Made by a program: the position numbers and the translations under genes. Under the pieces are notes generated by a model that did not search any database, was not told where the DNA came from, and worked only from the letters and a program-made list of their open reading frames with translations. From positions 62,001 through 126,000 of the forward strand of contig JAHLLM010000012.1 of assembly GCA_020444175.1 (NCBI GenBank): a stretch of 64,000 bases of DNA. The letters run 5' to 3'. Source of the DNA: Desulfobulbaceae bacterium. Lineage in GTDB: Bacteria > Desulfobacterota > Desulfobulbia > Desulfobulbales > SURF-16. The stretch's first letter is position 1, and every line of letters starts with the position of its first letter. This document shows positions 9,101-17,441 of this stretch, in pieces.

Positions 9101-9403
9101 TTACTTCGGAATTGCTGCCGTTTCCGGCTTATCACTGTCTGCGGCATAAGCCTGCAGGTAGCCCACCACACTTTCAAGTTCGGCACTACTCAAAGTGCCG
9201 GACAAATCGTCGTGTCGCCCCCTGTCAAAATACTTTTTCCAGACAACTGCTGCCTTATCTGCTGGATTTACAGGCGGAGCATCTCCACCTTTCTTGTGGC
9301 AAGAGCCGCATTTCTCTTTAAATAGTGTGCCGCCATCAGCATAAACACTACTGGCCGACAAGACTGTGGCCAAGACCAGGCAGCAACAAATTCGCCATTT
9401 CAT
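9101..9403 (-). CDS. Small class I c-type cytochrome (monoheme)
   Basis: About 100 residues: a signal peptide (MKWRICCCLVLATVLSASSVYA), then one heme-binding CGSCH near the mature N-terminus and a C-terminal helix (LESVVGYLQAYA), as in class I cytochromes c. The ATG at 9403 has a GGGGGG Shine-Dalgarno 4 nt upstream. An in-frame ATG at 9421 has none. Periplasmic electron carrier; partner unknown. Its tight linkage to the DUF3373 porin suggests both serve envelope electron or solute traffic. Confidence 0.85.
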   Translation of the reverse strand: MKWRICCCLVLATVLSASSVYADGGTLFKEKCGSCHKKGGDAPPVNPADKAAVVWKKYFDRGRHDDLSGTLSSAELESVVGYLQAYAADSDKPETAAIPK

Positions 9404-9427
9404 TTTCCCCCCCTTTTTCATAAGATT

Positions 9428-9457
9428 AAACTATCTTTTACGCAGTAAAGATAGTTT
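9428..9457. promoter_or_regulatory. Perfect inverted repeat upstream of the cytochrome-porin operon
   Basis: AAACTATCTTT and AAAGATAGTTT are separated by 8 nt, about 25-55 bp before the cytochrome start. No plus-strand gene ends here, so it is probably a 5'-UTR hairpin or an operator rather than a terminator. Confidence 0.4.
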
Positions 9458-9562
9458 TCAACCCAAAGAGGCCTGGCCTGAAAATAAATAAAACTGCGCA
9501 AAAGTCTTTTTTGCTTTTTTTATAATTAAATAGCAAGATATTTTGTTATATTATGCAGTTTG

Positions 9563-11065
9563 ATGCCTTGTCAAATTTTCATCACTCTTTTTTTAACCTT
9601 AACTCCATTTTTTTTACAAATGAGCACTTGCCCGGAAATTATTACATCAATCAAAGAATTTCTTTCTGAATGTCGGAAAGAAGCTCAGGATACCTTGACC
9701 GATCCTGTTGCAAGACAATGGCAGACTGTCCAAATAAACCATCATTCCCTGGTTCTTGAAAATTTTGGCATTGATCAGAAACAACTCGTCAAGGCAAGTG
9801 AAACGGTTTTGGAAACAGCAGACAAGCTTTTGAAAGAACAGACACGCTGGCAGAATCATTTAAGTAACATAGAAGCAGATATTCGCTTAAACAATCAATC
9901 TGAAAAAACGCTGTACAGAGTTCTTCTCAAAATGCAGACAGATTGCAGGGAGCTGAATCCACTCCTTGCAAATTTAAGAGAATCAAGAAAAATTCTCACC
10001 ACCACAGCTGATCTTATCCAAAAAAATCTCTCGCTCAATACAATTTTCACCCTTGCCCAGAACGAAGCTGCCAAATTAAAAAAACAAAAAACAATTTTTG
10101 AAGCAGGCCTGGAACTTTTCAGGACATTGACCAACGACCAAGACTGTCAGGACAGAGACAATAATATCCACACACTAATTGAACTCACTGAACGTATTGA
10201 ATTAAAATTTACCAAAATCGTAATTCCGGAAATGCCCGAGCTTGCCAAAGTTGTTGTCTATTGTCATATAGACACTTGCCTGTCAGCCGCATTGCAGATC
10301 AACAATTTCGTTTCTTTTATGCAGAACACCTTTAAGAGCGAAATGGACAAAGTTGCAGAGATAAAACTTGAATTACTACAATTAAAAGAAAAATCGTTTT
10401 CAATTATCCTTTCTTCGCTCAAAGAAGAAAGTACCAAATTAAAGAAAGTTATTAATGAATTTTACTACAAGGCGCATTTGATTGAAGAGATGAAAAAAAT
10501 CAATCTTCTCCTTGACTACATGCAGGTTTTTTATGAGTCGCTTCGCTATTTTTACCTGCCGTCTCTGTCCAAACGCACCATGGAGCCAAATTCCACCCTT
10601 CATCCTTATTTACTTGCTGAAACATTTGGAAAAAAATATTTCAGTGGACTGAAGGGACTCATGCGTCTTCTTAAACTGCAGCTTTTTGCGAAAGCGGAGC
10701 CCGGCTCTTCCCACTTAAAGCTTCTCACCGAGAAAATATATATTGCCCTGTCAACCTGCCCTTATTACTATTGCAGCAAAGAAACAGATACACAAAAAAT
10801 GATAAAATTTATCGAGAAGCTTGTTCATCATCTAAAAAAACCTTTCCCCTATGAAGATTTTTTTCTTATTTTGAAAAAGTCTATCGCTTTGTATGGATCA
10901 ATGATTGAGAAGGATTTTATTTCATTCCAGGCGGAAAGAAAACCTCCATGTGCAGAAAATGCATCAAAGCCACATCAGCTGCCAAGTCCCAAAATCCAGC
11001 TTGGTCGCCTGATATCTAAAATCGAAGTTCACACACAACACTTACAAAAATTACAGACAGGATAA
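9563..11065 (+). CDS. Unknown helical/coiled-coil protein, ~500 residues
   Basis: A long ORF coding almost entirely for charged, leucine-rich amphipathic helix. It has no recognisable catalytic motif and I do not recognise the family. A hydrophobic stretch (IFITLFLTLTPFFLQ) at residues 5-20 is included only if translation starts at the ATG at 9563; an alternative ATG at 9620 gives a fully soluble protein. Neither start has a clear ribosome site. It is followed after 18 bp by the SlyD-like gene, with which it may be co-transcribed. Cysteines are scattered, with CPYYYC near residue 395. Confidence 0.7.
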   Translation: MPCQIFITLFLTLTPFFLQMSTCPEIITSIKEFLSECRKEAQDTLTDPVARQWQTVQINHHSLVLENFGIDQKQLVKASETVLETADKLLKEQTRWQNHLSNIEADIRLNNQSEKTLYRVLLKMQTDCRELNPLLANLRESRKILTTTADLIQKNLSLNTIFTLAQNEAAKLKKQKTIFEAGLELFRTLTNDQDCQDRDNNIHTLIELTERIELKFTKIVIPEMPELAKVVVYCHIDTCLSAALQINNFVSFMQNTFKSEMDKVAEIKLELLQLKEKSFSIILSSLKEESTKLKKVINEFYYKAHLIEEMKKINLLLDYMQVFYESLRYFYLPSLSKRTMEPNSTLHPYLLAETFGKKYFSGLKGLMRLLKLQLFAKAEPGSSHLKLLTEKIYIALSTCPYYYCSKETDTQKMIKFIEKLVHHLKKPFPYEDFFLILKKSIALYGSMIEKDFISFQAERKPPCAENASKPHQLPSPKIQLGRLISKIEVHTQHLQKLQTG

Positions 11066-11083
11066 GTTGACAGGAGTATAGCC

Positions 11084-11581
11084 ATGCAAACAGCAAAACC
11101 AGGAGATACGGTTACAGTCATTTATGATGGGATATTGGAAAACGGTGAAATTTTTGAATCTTCCAAAGATACCGGCCCCCTTGATTTCCAAATCGGAAAA
11201 TCAAGCGTCATGCCCGGCTTTGAACAGGCGATTATCGGTATGAAAGCCGGTGAAACAAAAAAAATCATGGTGGAACCCAAAGAAGCTTACGGATTACGAC
11301 AGGATGAGCTCGTTCACACCCTAAGCCGCTCTTCATGGGATGCTTCAACCGAAATCAAGCCGGGTGTTGTGGTCGGCATGACCATGGAACATGAGGGAGA
11401 GCAGCACCAGGTCCCGGCTTTGATCACAGAAATTGATGGAGACGAAGTAACAGTCGACTTCAACCACCCCTTGGCTGGAAAAAAAATCATCTACCAGATT
11501 ACCCTGCAAGCCATTAATGGAGCTGGAAACACAGAACTTACAAATGACTGCTCCTCTGGAAGTTGCGGCTGTTCTTCATGA
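11084..11581 (+). CDS. FKBP-type peptidyl-prolyl isomerase, SlyD-like
   Basis: 165 residues. It opens with the SlyD/FKBP pattern (GDTVTVIYDGILENGEIFESS...PLDFQIGK), then an insert-in-flap chaperone region and the conserved VTVDFNHPLAGK. The C-terminus CSSGSCGCSS is a short metal-binding tail like that of SlyD, suggesting nickel or other metal handling as well as prolyl isomerisation. The ATG follows GACAGGAGTATAGCC. It lies between the coiled-coil gene and thiD with short gaps. Confidence 0.93.
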   Translation: MQTAKPGDTVTVIYDGILENGEIFESSKDTGPLDFQIGKSSVMPGFEQAIIGMKAGETKKIMVEPKEAYGLRQDELVHTLSRSSWDASTEIKPGVVVGMTMEHEGEQHQVPALITEIDGDEVTVDFNHPLAGKKIIYQITLQAINGAGNTELTNDCSSGSCGCSS

Positions 11582-11604
11582 TTTGAGCGAACTCACCTCA
11601 AAAA

Positions 11605-12465
11605 ATGCCAACCAACAACAAAAGGCCTCAAGCAGCACTTACAATTGCAGGCTCTGACCCCTCGGGTGGAGCAGGTATTCAGGCAGATATTAAGACCTTT
11701 ACCGTTATCGGTGTCTACTGCGGTGCAGTAATTACATCACTCACCGCTCAAAACACAATGGGGGTAGACTCTTATCTGCCTCTGCCTGCCTCTTTTGTGA
11801 AAAAACAGGCAGAGCTCGTCTTAGAGGATTTAGACATCAGCCACATCAAAATCGGCATGGTTGGCTCAACTGATATCGCGGAGGCCCTGGGAGAAATACT
11901 GCAACAGTTCAACGGGGAGGTTATTTATGACCCCGTTCTCAAATCATCGAGCGGCGCCTCTCTTTTTACCGAAAGCGACCTGACGGCTATTGCCGAACAT
12001 ATCATAAGCCGCGTCACGGTTCTCACTCCCAATATTTCAGAATTGGAAAGATTGACATCTCAGGACTGTACGGAGAGTGAAAAGGCCATTCAGGCATCTC
12101 GAAATCTGCTTATGGTTCACCCGCGCCTGAAAGCTGTCTGCCTCAAAGGAGGACATCTCAACGTACGGGACAAAACGGTAACCGATTTTTTAATCCGGAA
12201 AACAGAGCAGAAGGATTCGAAAAGTAAACAGATAGTCATAGACCAGGTTAACCACCCTCGCATCACCACAACAAACTCGCATGGAACGGGCTGCACCTTT
12301 GCCTCAGCCTACGCGGCGTTTCACATGCAGACAGAAAGTCGTTTAATGGCCTTCCAAAAAACCGTTCACTTCATGGATACGCTTATCAATAAAAGCCGGT
12401 CATACACCATGGGCCATGGCACTGGTCCGTTATTGCACTCCCTGTGGATGAAAAGCTTGAGCTGA
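11605..12465 (+). CDS. thiD: Hydroxymethylpyrimidine/phosphomethylpyrimidine kinase (ThiD)
   Basis: Performs two successive phosphorylations of HMP in thiamine synthesis. 286 residues of the ribokinase-like fold. Signatures are ALTIAGSDPSGGAGIQADIK at the N-terminus, PNISELERLT in the middle, and the anion-hole/catalytic NSHGTGCTFASA near residue 228. It begins 23 bp after the SlyD-like stop. No TPP riboswitch is visible upstream, in keeping with expression from an upstream promoter. A small stem-loop terminator follows. Confidence 0.94.
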   Translation: MPTNNKRPQAALTIAGSDPSGGAGIQADIKTFTVIGVYCGAVITSLTAQNTMGVDSYLPLPASFVKKQAELVLEDLDISHIKIGMVGSTDIAEALGEILQQFNGEVIYDPVLKSSSGASLFTESDLTAIAEHIISRVTVLTPNISELERLTSQDCTESEKAIQASRNLLMVHPRLKAVCLKGGHLNVRDKTVTDFLIRKTEQKDSKSKQIVIDQVNHPRITTTNSHGTGCTFASAYAAFHMQTESRLMAFQKTVHFMDTLINKSRSYTMGHGTGPLLHSLWMKSLS

Positions 12466-12497
12466 ATAGATACGAATCAAGAAGCTGAGAAGACTGA

Positions 12498-12520
12498 ACC
12501 TGATAAAATCAGGTATTTTT
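12498..12520 (+). terminator. Probable terminator after thiD
   Basis: ACCTGA-TAAAA-TCAGGT hairpin followed by ATTTTT, about 35 bp after the thiD stop. Confidence 0.55.
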
Positions 12521-12618
12521 ACAACGGTATCTTTGGTCACTTACCGGATATCGACAAGAGGACCACTGAGGAATGCAGCAAGGCGCAGGGACATAGGTCC
12601 GTCCTTCCTGGCAAAAAA

Positions 12619-12825
12619 TCAATACGTCATCCGTATCCGACCGCAGTCGGGACAGACCCAGGTCGGCCCATTGCTGATTCCCCAGATATTTTCCGAAAAA
12701 CAGTCCTCGCAAATCTGGAACCCGCATGGGCAGTTCATGCAGTAAGGTAATTTTTTTTTACAGCAATGGCAGAAATACTCTTTTACTCTACGCCGTGAAA
12801 ATGATTTTTTTTTCGCCTCTTTCAT
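12619..12825 (-). CDS. Small zinc-ribbon-like protein
   Basis: 68 residues, starting at the ATG at 12825. A basic N-terminus (MKEAKKKSFSRRR) is followed by paired cysteines CHCC, CMNC, CGFQIC and CEDC, then CPDC near the C-terminus, consistent with two zinc knuckles. Function unknown; such small proteins often bind nucleic acid or partner proteins. It follows the REC-kinase gene on the same strand with an 11-nt gap. A longer TTG-started version overlapping that gene is possible but less likely. Confidence 0.65.
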   Translation of the reverse strand: MKEAKKKSFSRRRVKEYFCHCCKKKLPYCMNCPCGFQICEDCFSENIWGISNGPTWVCPDCGRIRMTY

Positions 12826-12835
12826 GCAGCCAGCT

Positions 12836-13921
12836 CTAATGACTTGATATTCCCTCAATAGGAGTCAAGGGGACTTTGATCACAAAAGTAGCCCCGCTTC
12901 CAGGCTCCCCTTCTACGTGGATGCTGCCATGATGATAGTTAAGGATATAACGGCAGATTGCCAGGCTGATCCCCTGTCCCTTCTGATGATGGGCTACGTC
13001 CTTGATTGCAAACTCGTCAAAAATCTGGTCTCGCAAACCGCTATCAACCCCTTCGCCTTCATCTTTTACAGTCACCAGCAACATATCATCTTCGCTCCAG
13101 CTTCTGATTGAAATGCGTCCGTTTTTGGGCGAGAATTTATACGCATTATCTATGACAAAACGAAAAACATTGATAAGCAGCGGCCAATCAGCCTGCAGGA
13201 CAAGATTATCATCAAAATCCGTATCAACCACAATTTCGTCATCAAGGTGATTTTCCACAAGACCATTAATGACATTTGCCAACATAACATTGACCGGCTC
13301 AGGATTAAAATGAATTTCAAGCCCGGCTTTGAGCTTGCAGAGCAAAACAGCATTCTTCATAAACTGAAAAAGCTGCTGCCCTGACTTGGCAATGAGGGTT
13401 GCAAGCTCTTTGCCCTCTTCCGACAACGAAGGGTCATGAGCCAGCAACTCAGCACAGCCGATAATACCGCTTACAGGCGTTCTGGTCTCGTGGGTAATCA
13501 ACGTAAGCAGATCTCCCTTAACCTGATCCACCTCCTCTTTATTCTTCAGCTGAGCAAAAACCCGGACCTTTGCCAATAACTCTTCGTTATCAAATGGTTT
13601 GCCGATATAATCGTCAGCCCCCGACTCATAGCCTTTTAAGCGTTCATTAACACTGGCATTACCTGAAATCATAATGATTTTAATAAAGCGGTATTGATCA
13701 TCCGAACGTATAAATCGGCAGACAGCGTAGCCATCCATCTCAGGAAGCTGTATATCCAGCAGAATAAGGTCAGGCTTGAAAACAGGGAGTATTTCCAAAG
13801 CTTCCTCGCCGGACTCTGCTGTTTCAATGATATAATCGCCGGATTCCTTAAGCAGTTCCTGAATGTATAACAGAATAATCTGTTCGTCATCGACGATTAA
13901 TATTTTATTTTGAACTTTCAA
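12836..13921 (-). CDS. Receiver-histidine kinase hybrid (soluble)
   Basis: About 361 residues. A receiver domain with phospho-acceptor Asp56 (LLDIQLPEMDG) is joined directly to a HisKA domain (H144 in LITHETRTPVSG) and an HATPase_c domain (N box DNAYKFSP, GEGVDSG, GQGISLAICRYI). There is no membrane segment, so it senses through its receiver or an unseen partner. I place the start at a TTG (13921) because GGAGGAG stands about 8 nt upstream; upstream ATG codons in the same frame have no ribosome site. It is monocistronic or co-transcribed with the small zinc-ribbon gene. Confidence 0.88.
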   Translation of the reverse strand: MKVQNKILIVDDEQIILLYIQELLKESGDYIIETAESGEEALEILPVFKPDLILLDIQLPEMDGYAVCRFIRSDDQYRFIKIIMISGNASVNERLKGYESGADDYIGKPFDNEELLAKVRVFAQLKNKEEVDQVKGDLLTLITHETRTPVSGIIGCAELLAHDPSLSEEGKELATLIAKSGQQLFQFMKNAVLLCKLKAGLEIHFNPEPVNVMLANVINGLVENHLDDEIVVDTDFDDNLVLQADWPLLINVFRFVIDNAYKFSPKNGRISIRSWSEDDMLLVTVKDEGEGVDSGLRDQIFDEFAIKDVAHHQKGQGISLAICRYILNYHHGSIHVEGEPGSGATFVIKVPLTPIEGISSH

Positions 13922-14516
13922 ATTGTTCTCTCCTCCCTCCTCCGATTTCATGAAAAAGTTCAGAGTACCGGACAGAATAAAAGCCTTGATACATTCGCAT
14001 CTATTCACATAAGACACGAAACATGCTTAAATTCAGGGCTGTTACCTGTTCAACTGTGCCCCAGCTTCGTGCAGACAAACGAAACGAAGTGAAAACTCCG
14101 TGGGGTGCAGCGGAATTGGTACACAAACTCTTTCAATTTTACAGAGAGGAAGTCAACCAATATAATTTAACGTTTCCCGTATAACATATTTATAGTATTA
14201 TAGAATTATAGAATTATCACCTTGAAAAAAATTTGCAGCGACTTCACTGAAAATGACGCTCCACCCTAACATAATACTGCAACAACTTAAAAGCAAGCAA
14301 ACTTGTAAACCAGCGGCACTGGAACCGACCTGGGCAAATACAATGAATTGAGAATTGACCAGCCGACCTGCTGACAGAACACAAATTTTGAAGAATCGCG
14401 CCTCTTTCACATTTCCACAGGGCCCATGAAGCGGTGGCAAATAAGCCCGTTAAAAAGTTTTTCGGATTATCTCCGGATACAGACAAGAGCAGCAGCGCAA
14501 ACAGAAGGATGAAAAA
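13922..14516. other. Long divergent intergenic region before coaX
   Basis: About 595 bp between divergently transcribed genes. It contains a GTAACTGTTCAG-like repeat (14041-14122) and an AT-rich tract with short direct repeats of ATAGAATT near 14195-14215. No convincing ORF. Promoters for the kinase and for coaX should lie here. Confidence 0.4.
14041..14122. repeat. Diverged member of the GTAACTGTTCAG inverted-repeat family
   Basis: The left end GTTACCTGTTCAACTGTGCCCCA resembles the end of the 3457 element. The right end read in complement (GTACCAATTCCGCTGCACCCCA) is its imperfect inverse. TGTGCCCCA and TGGGGTGCA form the inner stem. Confidence 0.35.
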
Positions 14517-15290
14517 ATGCTCCTTGCAGTAGACATAGGCAACACTCACATGGTACTCGGCCTTTTCCAGGGAAAAGAGCTTGTTTGTGACTGGAGGGTG
14601 CAGACAAGGCGTGAAACGACAACAGATGAGCTGGCCACCGCACTTTCCGGACTGCTCCTCTTAAAAAAAAGATATTTTCAAGATATAAGCGGGGTCATTA
14701 TCGGCTCAGTTGTTCCGCCTCTGGATTCAGTCTGGTGTCAACTCGCCGAAAAATATCTCGGCTGTACCCCTCTTCTGGTTCACAATAAAAAAATGGACAC
14801 AGGAACGCCCATTTTAATCGACAACCCCGACGAGGTCGGGGCTGACAGGATAATCAATTCCGTTGCCGGTTTTACCCGCTACCAAAAAGAGCTGATTATA
14901 GTTGATTTCGGTACGGCCATCACCTTTGATTGTGTTTCCGGGGCAGGCGAATATATTGGAGGAGCCATTGCTCCCGGTCTTGGAATTTCATTTGATGCCT
15001 TGATCAGCAGGACAGCGAAACTGCCCCGCATAGATATCAGCGCACCGCCGGACGGACCTATTGGCAAAAATACGGAAAGCGCTTTAAAATCGGGTCTGCT
15101 CTATGGTTTCGGAGGTATGGTGGAAGGACTGATCCGCCAAATATCCTCACAATTTGCACCCAGCATCCCAAAGGTCATTGCCACTGGCGGTATGGCCAAG
15201 GTGATTGCACCTTTTGCGCCGTCCATAGAAAAAGTTGAGCCCATGCTGACCCTTGAAGGATTACAGATTCTCTATGACAGAAACAGATGA
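14517..15290 (+). CDS. coaX: Type III pantothenate kinase (CoaX)
   Basis: Phosphorylates pantothenate in the first step of CoA synthesis. 257 residues with the ASKHA fold motifs: DIGNTHMVLG at the N-terminus, VDFGTAITFDCV for phosphate and substrate binding, GGAIAPGLGIS, and ATGGMAKVI near the C-terminus. The ATG follows AGAAGGATGAAAAA. Its end overlaps the LD-carboxypeptidase gene by 17 bp, so the two are coupled. Confidence 0.95.
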   Translation: MLLAVDIGNTHMVLGLFQGKELVCDWRVQTRRETTTDELATALSGLLLLKKRYFQDISGVIIGSVVPPLDSVWCQLAEKYLGCTPLLVHNKKMDTGTPILIDNPDEVGADRIINSVAGFTRYQKELIIVDFGTAITFDCVSGAGEYIGGAIAPGLGISFDALISRTAKLPRIDISAPPDGPIGKNTESALKSGLLYGFGGMVEGLIRQISSQFAPSIPKVIATGGMAKVIAPFAPSIEKVEPMLTLEGLQILYDRNR

Positions 15291-16203
15291 CCAAGGAGAC
15301 CAGCTTTTAGCTCCGGTCTTGCGCAAAGGTGACACAATCGGCCTGGTTGCTCCGGCCGGCTCATGGCAAAATGAAGCCTTTGAACGCGGCATCCGCCTTG
15401 TTTCGGAATTCGGCTTTAAAACAAAATTTGCCAGGGACCTTTGTGCTCCAAACAGCTATCTGGCCGGATCAGATGAACACCGCAGCAGACTTTTCTACGA
15501 AACTTGGCACGATCCTGAAGTCATGGCGATCCTTGCCGTACGGGGTGGATACGGCTCGCTGCGAATGTTGCCTTCCGTTGATTTTGACAGCATAAAAGCA
15601 CAGCCAAAGATCTTTATCGGTTTCAGCGACATAACCGCCCTGCACAGCGGCCTCTTTCAAAAGACCGGCCTTGTTTCTTTTCACGGCCCCATGCTGACCA
15701 CTCTTGACCAGAGTGACAAAAAATCGGTACTCGCCTTTTTTAACACGCTGACCACCGGCTTCGTGCCCCCCATTAAAGCGGAATCGCTTGAAATACTGAA
15801 ACCCGGAAACGCCGAAGGACAACTTGCCGGCGGCAACCTGACAACGGCCACGCACCTCATTGCAACTCCCTATGAAACTCCATGGAAAAATAAGATAGTC
15901 TTTCTGGAAGATATAGGAGAGGCCCCCTACAGGATAGATCGCCTGCTCACACATTTAAAAACTGCTGAACGATTCAGGGGGATAAGCGGACTCATCCTCG
16001 GGTCATTTACAAACTGCGGGAGCCAGGAAATCATCTGGCAACGTGTACTTGAAATTTTCCAGGATGAAATGTTCCCCATATGGGCCAACTTCCCTATTGG
16101 GCACGGTGAACAAAACTTGATTGTACCATTTGGACTTGAAGCGCGAATGGACTCATCCCAGGGGCTGCTCACCTTTGACACACCCTGCTGTCGACTCCCA
16201 TAA
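15274..16203 (+). CDS. LD-carboxypeptidase (peptidase family S66)
   Basis: About 309 residues. Family features are the N-terminal LRKGDTIGLVAPAG, VRGGYGSLRMLP leading to the nucleophile-elbow region, GFSDITALH with the catalytic Ser, and the C-terminal Glu/His region (FPIGHGEQN). S66 enzymes cleave the L,D-bond of muropeptide tetrapeptides during murein recycling in the cytoplasm. The start is the ATG at 15274 inside coaX, preceded by GAAGGA. Confidence 0.93.
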   Translation: MTETDDQGDQLLAPVLRKGDTIGLVAPAGSWQNEAFERGIRLVSEFGFKTKFARDLCAPNSYLAGSDEHRSRLFYETWHDPEVMAILAVRGGYGSLRMLPSVDFDSIKAQPKIFIGFSDITALHSGLFQKTGLVSFHGPMLTTLDQSDKKSVLAFFNTLTTGFVPPIKAESLEILKPGNAEGQLAGGNLTTATHLIATPYETPWKNKIVFLEDIGEAPYRIDRLLTHLKTAERFRGISGLILGSFTNCGSQEIIWQRVLEIFQDEMFPIWANFPIGHGEQNLIVPFGLEARMDSSQGLLTFDTPCCRLP

Positions 16204-16241
16204 GCCTGCGGAGTTTCCCCTCCCTTCATCTCTCTGCAACA

Positions 16242-16958
16242 TCAAACCAACAGCTTGGCAACATCATTTTTGATCCGTTCTGCCAACTCATGTTTCTCTT
16301 TCACGGTGTAGTCACTTGTTGGTACGGGATTGCCAACCCGTATAACGACCCGACCAGGTTTTGCCAACAGTTTTCCTTTGGGAAGAATATCGAAAGTACC
16401 TGAAATTCCAACAGGAACAATTGGAACACCTGCCTTAATAGCCAACACCATACCTCCGGACTTGAAATCATGAAGTTTCCCATCCAGACTCCTTGTGCCT
16501 TCCGGGAAGAGAATAACCGAAGTGCCTGCGGCTATCCGCTTTGCCGCTTCCTGCAAACTTTTCAAGGCCTGCCGTCCCCGTGATCGATCAATGGGGATAT
16601 TCCCGGCCAACTGCAGAGCCTTGCCAAAAAAAGGTATTTCAAAGAGCTCTTTTTTGGCGAGCCAACGCCAGTTAAAATTAAAGTACCCCTGAATGGCAAA
16701 GATATCATATTGACTCTGATGGTTGGCAGCAAATATATAGGGTTTCGTCCTGTCAAGATTTTCTCCACCTTCGACCTTCACCGAAACACCGGTTGACGCA
16801 AGAATTATTCGCCCCCAAGTTTTCGGCAAGATCAACACTTTTTCCGGTGACCCCCGGAAAACGACAAGGAACAAAATTGCCAGCAGGCTGGTCAAAAGGG
16901 TGAGTAAAGGAACAAGGGCCAGCACAAAAACGCCCCTGAGAAAAACAATAAAATTCAT
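16242..16958 (-). CDS. plsC: 1-acyl-sn-glycerol-3-phosphate acyltransferase (PlsC family)
   Basis: 238 residues with N-terminal membrane segments (IVFLRGVFVLALVPLLTLLTSL). The acyltransferase motif I NHQSQYD (HX4D) is near residue 78, and motif III FPEGTRS near residue 151. Makes phosphatidic acid for phospholipid synthesis at the inner membrane. It converges on the LD-carboxypeptidase gene. Confidence 0.93.
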   Translation of the reverse strand: MNFIVFLRGVFVLALVPLLTLLTSLLAILFLVVFRGSPEKVLILPKTWGRIILASTGVSVKVEGGENLDRTKPYIFAANHQSQYDIFAIQGYFNFNWRWLAKKELFEIPFFGKALQLAGNIPIDRSRGRQALKSLQEAAKRIAAGTSVILFPEGTRSLDGKLHDFKSGGMVLAIKAGVPIVPVGISGTFDILPKGKLLAKPGRVVIRVGNPVPTSDYTVKEKHELAERIKNDVAKLLV

Positions 16959-17000
16959 ACGGATTATCCTTTAATCGTCTGACTGATTACAATTGGAAAT

Positions 17001-17154
17001 GAGTTAGTGTCCGTCCATAAATGGCCCTTTTGCCTGATATCTGCGTCATGCTTAAAAAATTATCCTCGGAATATCGCATATATGCCTCCGGTAATTTTTT
17101 TTCGCAGTCCTTGATCTCAAACAAAATGCCCTATTTCTGGACAGACACGAGTTA
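17001..17154. mobile_element. MITE-like palindromic element with a 6-bp target duplication
   Basis: A 142-bp core (17007-17148) has terminal inverted repeats GTGTCCGTCCATAAATGGC and the complement of GTGTCTGTCCAGAAATAGGGC. Both ends are flanked by a direct GAGTTA (17001-17006 and 17149-17154), as a 6-bp target-site duplication would be. The interior is also largely self-complementary, around AAAAAATTATCCTCGG and CCTCCGGTAATTTTTT, so the whole element can fold as one long hairpin. It encodes no protein. Confidence 0.7.
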
Positions 17155-17277
17155 AACTGAGCAAAAGCGGCTTTTGATCGGTTCATCCCGAGATCATCTA
17201 CATTTTTTCGACACGAATACACGGTTTGTGGTAATGAAATAGAGTTCATGGTATCTAAATGTTGACAAAGTCGCAAT

Positions 17278-17316
17278 GTAACTATCCAGCTGCACCTCAT
17301 CTTTGAACGATCAGGC
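17278..17316 (-). repeat. Second copy of the 3527-3565 repeat half-element
   Basis: 39 bp matching 3527-3565 in reverse orientation with only a few differences. It includes the GTAACT end and GATCGTTCAAAGATGAGG. The opposite end of the element is not clearly recognisable, so this is probably a truncated copy. Confidence 0.55.
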
Positions 17317-17441
17317 GAGGCAAGTTAGCCTTGTGACCCAGATGCATACCACGAAATCCATGAAGACTTTTTTTAATTTTCTCGTTTTTAAACGGATTGC
17401 GGAAAAATTGCCAGATGTTCTACGAGTAACTCTTTTGCCCC

